Below are positions 50,153 to 53,959 of a DNA stretch of 53,959 bases, piece after piece (positions within the stretch are counted from its first letter, which is position 1; each line of letters opens with the position of its first letter). Made by a program: the position numbers and the translations under genes. The notes under the pieces were generated by a model. That model made no database searches and was not told the origin of the DNA. It saw only the letters and a list, made by a program, of their open reading frames with translations. The stretch spans positions 1-53,959 of the forward strand of contig JBFHRB010000001.1 in NCBI GenBank assembly GCA_041591915.1, in the 5' to 3' direction. Source of the stretch: JBFHRB01 sp041591915. Lineage in GTDB: Bacteria; Actinomycetota; Nitriliruptoria; Nitriliruptorales; Nitriliruptoraceae.

Positions 50153-50839
50153 GTGTCGTACTTCACGAAGAAGACCTTCGACTTCCTGTTCGACCTCGAC
50201 GTCAACAACAACAGGGCGTGGTTCGAGGACAACCGCAACCGCTTCGAGCAGCACGTCCGTGAGCCGATGCTGGCGTTCATCCGTGACATCGAGGGGCCGC
50301 TCCACAAGAAGGTCAGCAAGCACCTCGTCGCCGACGCCCGCAAGCAGGGTGGCTCGATGTTCCGCATCCACCGCGACGTGCGGTTCTCCAAGGACAAGTC
50401 GCCGTACAAGACCAACGTGGGCGCGCACTTCCGCCACGAGCTGGCCAAGGACGTGCACGCGCCGGGGGTGTACCTCCACCTCGAACCCGGCAACTGCTTC
50501 ATGGGGACCGGCATGTGGATGCCGGACACGCCGAGCCTCACGCGGATCCGTGACCGGATCGTCGACAAGCCTGCTGAGTGGAAGCGCGTGCGCAACGGCA
50601 AGTGGCTCGACGAGCACGGGTACACGCTGCAGGGCGAGCAGCTCAAGCGTGCCCCGAAGGGCTACGACCCCGAGCACGACCTCATCGACGACCTCCGGCG
50701 CAAGTCGTTCATGGTCGGGGTCGACCTCAAGGACGCCGAGGTCAAGCGCAAGACCTTCCTCGACGACTTCGTCGAGCGGGCCGCGGCCGCCAAGCCCCTG
50801 ATGCGGTTCCTGTGCCGCGCCCAGGGCGTCGAGTTCTGA
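50153..50839 (+). CDS. DUF2461 family protein
   Basis: 228 residues. FDFLFDLDVNNNRAWFEDNR, FRIHRDVRFSKDKSPYKTNVG and GTGMWMPD are hallmark motifs of this widespread family (TIGR02453) of unknown function. The conserved basic and aromatic residues suggest a ligand pocket but no reaction is known. The GTG follows a -10 box, not a strong ribosome site. It ends 12 bp before the convergent aldolase stop. Confidence 0.88.
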   Translation: MSYFTKKTFDFLFDLDVNNNRAWFEDNRNRFEQHVREPMLAFIRDIEGPLHKKVSKHLVADARKQGGSMFRIHRDVRFSKDKSPYKTNVGAHFRHELAKDVHAPGVYLHLEPGNCFMGTGMWMPDTPSLTRIRDRIVDKPAEWKRVRNGKWLDEHGYTLQGEQLKRAPKGYDPEHDLIDDLRRKSFMVGVDLKDAEVKRKTFLDDFVERAAAAKPLMRFLCRAQGVEF

Positions 50840-50851
50840 CGCCTCGCGGGC

Positions 50852-51511
50852 TCAGCTCGGCGGGGTGCCGCGCAGGTACTTGTAGACGTTCACGAAGTTG
50901 GCGTTGACCTCGTCGGGCAACGGCACCATCTCGCCGAGCTGCCGCGCGCCGTGGATGATCTGCGCGGCGCGTTCCACCAGCGACGCGATGTGCAGCGTGC
51001 GTTCCAGGCTCGGCCCGATGGAGACGAGGCCGTGGTTGGCGAGGAGGGCCGCACCGACCTCGGTCATCAGCTTCGTCGCGTTGTCCGCGAGGTCCTGGGT
51101 CCCGCTCGGCGCGTACTCGGCGACCGGCACGCCGCCCCCGACGTACATCGTGAACTCGTCGACGATGGGCGGGATCGCCTCGCGCGTGATCGCGAACATC
51201 GTGGCGTAGACGGGGTGGGTGTGGATGACGGCGTTGACCTCGGGGTAGGTCACGTAGTTGGTCGTGTGGAGCGCCTTCTCCGACGACGGGTAGACGCCCT
51301 CGCGTCCCTCGACGAGCTCGCCCTGCATGTCGATGATCGTGAGGTCGTCGATCGTCATCGTCTCGTACGGGATCGACGACGGGGTGATGCAGCACCGCTC
51401 GTCGTCGATCCGCATGGAGACGTTGCCGGACGTCCCGGCCACGAGCCCCTTGGTGAGCATGTCCTTGGCGATGTGCAGGACGTGCTCCTTGACCTCGCTG
51501 ACGTCGCTCAC
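50852..51511 (-). CDS. Class II aldolase/adducin family protein (FucA-like)
   Basis: 219 residues. E78, H97, H99 and H160 are all exactly +5 from the catalytic Glu73 and zinc ligands His92, His94 and His155 of E. coli L-fuculose-1-phosphate aldolase. LVAGTSGNVS is the phosphate-binding loop. It should cleave a phosphorylated ketose or sugar acid. The GTG overlaps the stop of the dehydrogenase upstream (GTGA), so the two are coupled. It could also act as an epimerase or decarboxylating aldolase. Confidence 0.9.
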   Translation of the reverse strand: MSDVSEVKEHVLHIAKDMLTKGLVAGTSGNVSMRIDDERCCITPSSIPYETMTIDDLTIIDMQGELVEGREGVYPSSEKALHTTNYVTYPEVNAVIHTHPVYATMFAITREAIPPIVDEFTMYVGGGVPVAEYAPSGTQDLADNATKLMTEVGAALLANHGLVSIGPSLERTLHIASLVERAAQIIHGARQLGEMVPLPDEVNANFVNVYKYLRGTPPS

Positions 51512-52482
51512 TTCAGGACCTCCGGGTTCGCGCAGTGCAGTGGCTTCTGGCCTGCCAGCAGTCGCTGGAGGTCCGAGGCGATCATCTGGGAGTGGTTGGC
51601 CTCGGTGTCGTAGGTCGCGCCGCCGATGTGGGGGGTGAGGACCACGTTGTCCATCGCGCAGAGCGGGTGGTCCGGCGCGAGGTACTCGTTGGGGAAGTGG
51701 TCGAGCGCCGCGGCGGCGAGCTTCCCCGACTCGAGTGCGGCGACGAGGGCGTCCGTGTCGTGGAGCTTCGCGCGGGCGGAGTTCACGAAGATGGCGCCGT
51801 CCCGCATGTGGTCGAACTGCTCGGCGCCGATCAGGCCCTCGGTCTCCGGCACGACGACGGCGTGCATCGTGACGACGTCCGCCTCCGCCAGGAGGTCGTC
51901 GAGCGAGTGCGTCGCCTCGTCGTTGTAGGGGTCGTACGCGATGACGTGCATGCCGAGCCCCTCGAGCCGCCACTTCACCGCGCGGCCGATCGCTCCGAGG
52001 CCGACGATGCCCGCCGTCTTGCCCTTGAGCTCCCAGCCACGGAACCGCTGGTAGGGGAGGACGCCGTCCTTGAACATCTCGCCCGCGCGGACGTCGCGGT
52101 CGGCAGGGACGATGCGCCGGGCGGCAGCCATCAGGAGCGCAACCGTGATCTCGGCGACGCCGTCGGCGTTGCGGCCCGGGGCGTGCAGGACGGGGATGCC
52201 CTTCTCGGTGGCAGCTGCGAGGTCGACGTTGGTGGGGTCCCCGCGCGTGGAGCCGATCGCGACGAGGGGGACGTCGAGCACCGCGCCCTTCACCGAGTCG
52301 GCCTCGCAGATGAGGATGTCCGCGCCGAGCTCGGCGAGTCGGTCGGCCATCTCCTCCTCGCCGTGGAGCTTGACCGGTCGATGGTCGATCCAGGGATCGA
52401 GCGTCACGTCGGCGAGCTGACGGAGGAGGTCGAGTCCCGGACCGGTGAACGGTGCGGTGACGAGCGCGTGGTGATCCGGCAC
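51508..52482 (-). CDS. D-isomer-specific 2-hydroxyacid dehydrogenase (SerA-like)
   Basis: 324 residues. GLGAIGRAVKWRLEGLG binds NAD. Catalytic residues are Arg in NSARAKLHD, Glu or Asp in the LDHFPNEY region and His in LTPHIGGAT. It oxidises a 2-hydroxyacid or reduces a 2-ketoacid. It lacks the regulatory C-terminal domain of true SerA, and its partnership with aldolase and kinase suggests a sugar-acid substrate. The GTG has AGGGGAA upstream, divergent from the kinase. Confidence 0.88.
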   Translation of the reverse strand: MPDHHALVTAPFTGPGLDLLRQLADVTLDPWIDHRPVKLHGEEEMADRLAELGADILICEADSVKGAVLDVPLVAIGSTRGDPTNVDLAAATEKGIPVLHAPGRNADGVAEITVALLMAAARRIVPADRDVRAGEMFKDGVLPYQRFRGWELKGKTAGIVGLGAIGRAVKWRLEGLGMHVIAYDPYNDEATHSLDDLLAEADVVTMHAVVVPETEGLIGAEQFDHMRDGAIFVNSARAKLHDTDALVAALESGKLAAAALDHFPNEYLAPDHPLCAMDNVVLTPHIGGATYDTEANHSQMIASDLQRLLAGQKPLHCANPEVLK

Positions 52483-52568
52483 GGGTTCCCCTGGCAGGTG
52501 GACAGCGTGGACCGCTGGCGTGATGATGCTCGCTCGGACCGGGCGTTGTCATTCGGAGGAGCGAACTC

Positions 52569-53873
52569 GTGGCCGTCACCGTCGGCATCGACATCGGCAC
52601 CACCTCGGTCAAGGCGGTCGCCGTCGACGACGACGGGAACGTGCTGCGGCGCACACGGGTACCACACGACGTCCACTTCCCGACGCCGACCCGCTTCGAG
52701 CACGACGCGATGGAGGCGTGGTGCACTGGGCCGAGGAAGGCCTGGGCCGACGTGCAGGGTGACGACGTCGAGGCCGTCGCCGTCTCGGCGATGGTGCCCA
52801 GCCTCTGCGCCGTGGACGACGACGGCTGCCCCCTGACGCCGGGACTGCTCTACGGCGACGAGCGGGGCGACGTCGCCGATCCGAGCCTGCCGACGGGCCT
52901 CGCGGGCGAGGGGACGGGCTTCCTCAGGTGGAGTGCGATCAAGGCGCCGGACGCCCACGGGTTCTGGCCCGCCCAGGCGGTCGCGAACTTCGCGCTGTCC
53001 GGCGTCGCCGCCATGGACCAGACCGCGGCCGCGGCCCTGTACCCCGTGTTCGACGGGACGACGTGGGTGGGGGAGGAGTTCGGCGCGACGCCCGAGATGT
53101 TCCCGGAGGTCGCGCCCCTGGGAGCGTCGATCGGCCGGGTCGGTGCCGAGGGGCCCGTGCTCGCCGGAGGCACGGTCGACGCGCTGGGTGAGCAGCTCGT
53201 GGCCGGCGAGACCCAGCCCGGTGACGTGCTCATCATGTGCGGGACGACGTTGCTCGTCTGGGTCGTGATCGACGAGTACCGGACGGTCGACGGGCTCTGG
53301 ACCATCCCGCACGTCATCCCCGGCCAGTTCCTGATCGGCGGCCCGTCGAACGCGGGCGGGCTGTTCCTCACCTGGGCGCGCGACCTGGTCGTCGACTCGC
53401 GTGGTCACGTGGACGCGGGGGAGGTCCCGGTCTGGCAGCCGTATCCGCGAGGCGAGCGCGTGCCGCTGCACGACCCGGCACGGCGGGCGAGCCTGCACGA
53501 CCTCGACATCGTCCAGCACCCGCAAGCCGTGCTGCGCGCGGCCTACGAGGCCAGCGGATTCGTGGCCCGCCGGATCATCGAGGCGTCGGGAGTTGCGCCG
53601 GGACGCCTGCTCGCGGTCGGCGGCGGCACCAAGGTGGAGACGTGGATGCAGGCGCTCGCCGATGCCACGGGCATCGATGTGCTGCCGGCGGCGAACCCGG
53701 AGGGCGGCGCGCTGGGCGCCGCGTGGGTCGCCCGCATGGCCGCGGGGCTCGAGACGGAGCTCGCTGCCGCCACCCGCTGGGGGCGGCACGGCGACCCCGT
53801 CGAGCCGGACCCTGTGTGGTCGGCCGCCATGGAGTCGCGCTACGCCCGGTTCCTGGAGTTGACCGAGGGGTAG
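52569..53873 (+). CDS. FGGY family carbohydrate kinase
   Basis: 434 residues. VGIDIGTTSVKAVAVDDDG is the phosphate-1 ATP motif. The likely catalytic Asp is in YGDERGD, and LLAVGGGTKVETWMQALADA is the second FGGY signature. It is shorter than typical members (about 480-520), with a compact N-terminal lobe. It would phosphorylate a sugar or polyol for the adjacent aldolase. The GTG has GGAGGAG upstream. No operator palindrome lies in the shared 86-bp promoter. Confidence 0.88.
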   Translation: MAVTVGIDIGTTSVKAVAVDDDGNVLRRTRVPHDVHFPTPTRFEHDAMEAWCTGPRKAWADVQGDDVEAVAVSAMVPSLCAVDDDGCPLTPGLLYGDERGDVADPSLPTGLAGEGTGFLRWSAIKAPDAHGFWPAQAVANFALSGVAAMDQTAAAALYPVFDGTTWVGEEFGATPEMFPEVAPLGASIGRVGAEGPVLAGGTVDALGEQLVAGETQPGDVLIMCGTTLLVWVVIDEYRTVDGLWTIPHVIPGQFLIGGPSNAGGLFLTWARDLVVDSRGHVDAGEVPVWQPYPRGERVPLHDPARRASLHDLDIVQHPQAVLRAAYEASGFVARRIIEASGVAPGRLLAVGGGTKVETWMQALADATGIDVLPAANPEGGALGAAWVARMAAGLETELAAATRWGRHGDPVEPDPVWSAAMESRYARFLELTEG

Positions 53874-53928
53874 GCCCTTCCGTCCACACCCCGGCGGACA
53901 GGGCCCCCGACGCAACTTCCCTGTTCCC

Positions 53929-53942
53929 TGACACGCGTGTCA
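53929..53942. promoter_or_regulatory. Perfect operator palindrome TGACACGCGTGTCA at window end
   Basis: Preceded by GTTCCC, the mirror image of the GGGAAC after other copies. A TATGGT -10 at 53945-53950 suggests a plus-strand promoter for a gene beyond the window. Confidence 0.72.
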
Positions 53943-53959
53943 TATATGGTGCGGCAGGA

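Noticed and set aside
2088..53942. Identifying the palindrome as a KstR or KstR2 operator
   Set aside because: The sequence TGACRCGCGYGTCA does not match the KstR or KstR2 motifs I know, so naming the regulator would be a guess despite the steroid-like gene content.
1..53959. tRNA, rRNA, CRISPR or riboswitch
   Set aside because: I saw no spaced identical repeats, cloverleaf or conserved rRNA stretch, and all gaps are under about 215 bases.

Overview
This window comes from a very GC-rich genome (roughly 70% or more G+C) with strong third-position GC bias, many GTG starts (one TTG), tightly packed genes and TANNNT-type -10 boxes, some of them 6-7 nt from a start codon as in leaderless mRNAs. 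With DUF2510, DUF2461, DUF222-HNH and cell-wall-binding repeat 2 (CWB2) proteins and many FadE-like dehydrogenases, this points to a deep-branching actinobacterium (Acidimicrobiia, Nitriliruptoria or a relative). The exact lineage is inference. I see no rRNA, tRNA, CRISPR array, riboswitch or phage genes. No gene-free stretch exceeds 300 bases.

Layout. 1-600: tail of a coiled-coil protein, then a UUCG-loop terminator. 678-9749: CoA ligases, acyl-CoA dehydrogenases (ACADs), SDRs and a DUF2889 protein. 9746-13577: a histidine phosphatase, a long FadD-type ligase, an SDR and a TIM-barrel protein on the minus strand. 13690-15514: an operon of a cupin related to 2,4'-dihydroxyacetophenone dioxygenase, an alpha/beta hydrolase and an HD-domain metalloprotein, facing an orphan histidine kinase (15486-17357). 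17378-26753: amidase, class III CoA-transferase, enoyl-CoA hydratase, three ACADs, a ligase and an amidohydrolase, arranged around divergent promoters. 26783-28450: a DUF222-HNH gene enclosed by 50-bp inverted repeats. 28516-32746: ung, OsmC, a FadD-ACAD pair. 32751-37062: two alpha/beta hydrolases, a Wzx-like flippase and an ATP-grasp-like protein. 37072-41613: a hydantoinase/oxoprolinase HyuB-methyltransferase-HyuA operon. 41676-47900: a secreted CWB2/metalloprotease protein behind an enoyl-CoA hydratase, a thiolase and an HMG-CoA-synthase-like/DUF35 fusion. 47978-50839: alcohol dehydrogenase and small proteins. 50852-53873: a sugar-acid-like module (class II aldolase, 2-hydroxyacid dehydrogenase, FGGY kinase).

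How it works together. Most enzymes activate a carboxylic acid to a CoA thioester, dehydrogenate it, hydrate it, and cleave or transfer it: four complete ligase/dehydrogenase sets, thiolase, hydratases, CoA-transferase. The substrate is unknown; the ACAD type and the 17beta-HSD4-like SDR suggest branched, alicyclic or steroid-like acids, with aromatic side activities.

The most striking feature is a palindrome, TGACRCGCGYGTCA usually followed by GGG, found nine times and nearly always in promoters of these CoA-metabolism operons, with several shorter TGAC-N5-GTCA relatives. It is absent from the housekeeping and sugar genes. It looks like the operator of one TetR-like repressor whose gene is not in the window. 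The second notable object is the DUF222-HNH gene framed by inverted repeats, which looks like a mobile or formerly mobile element.
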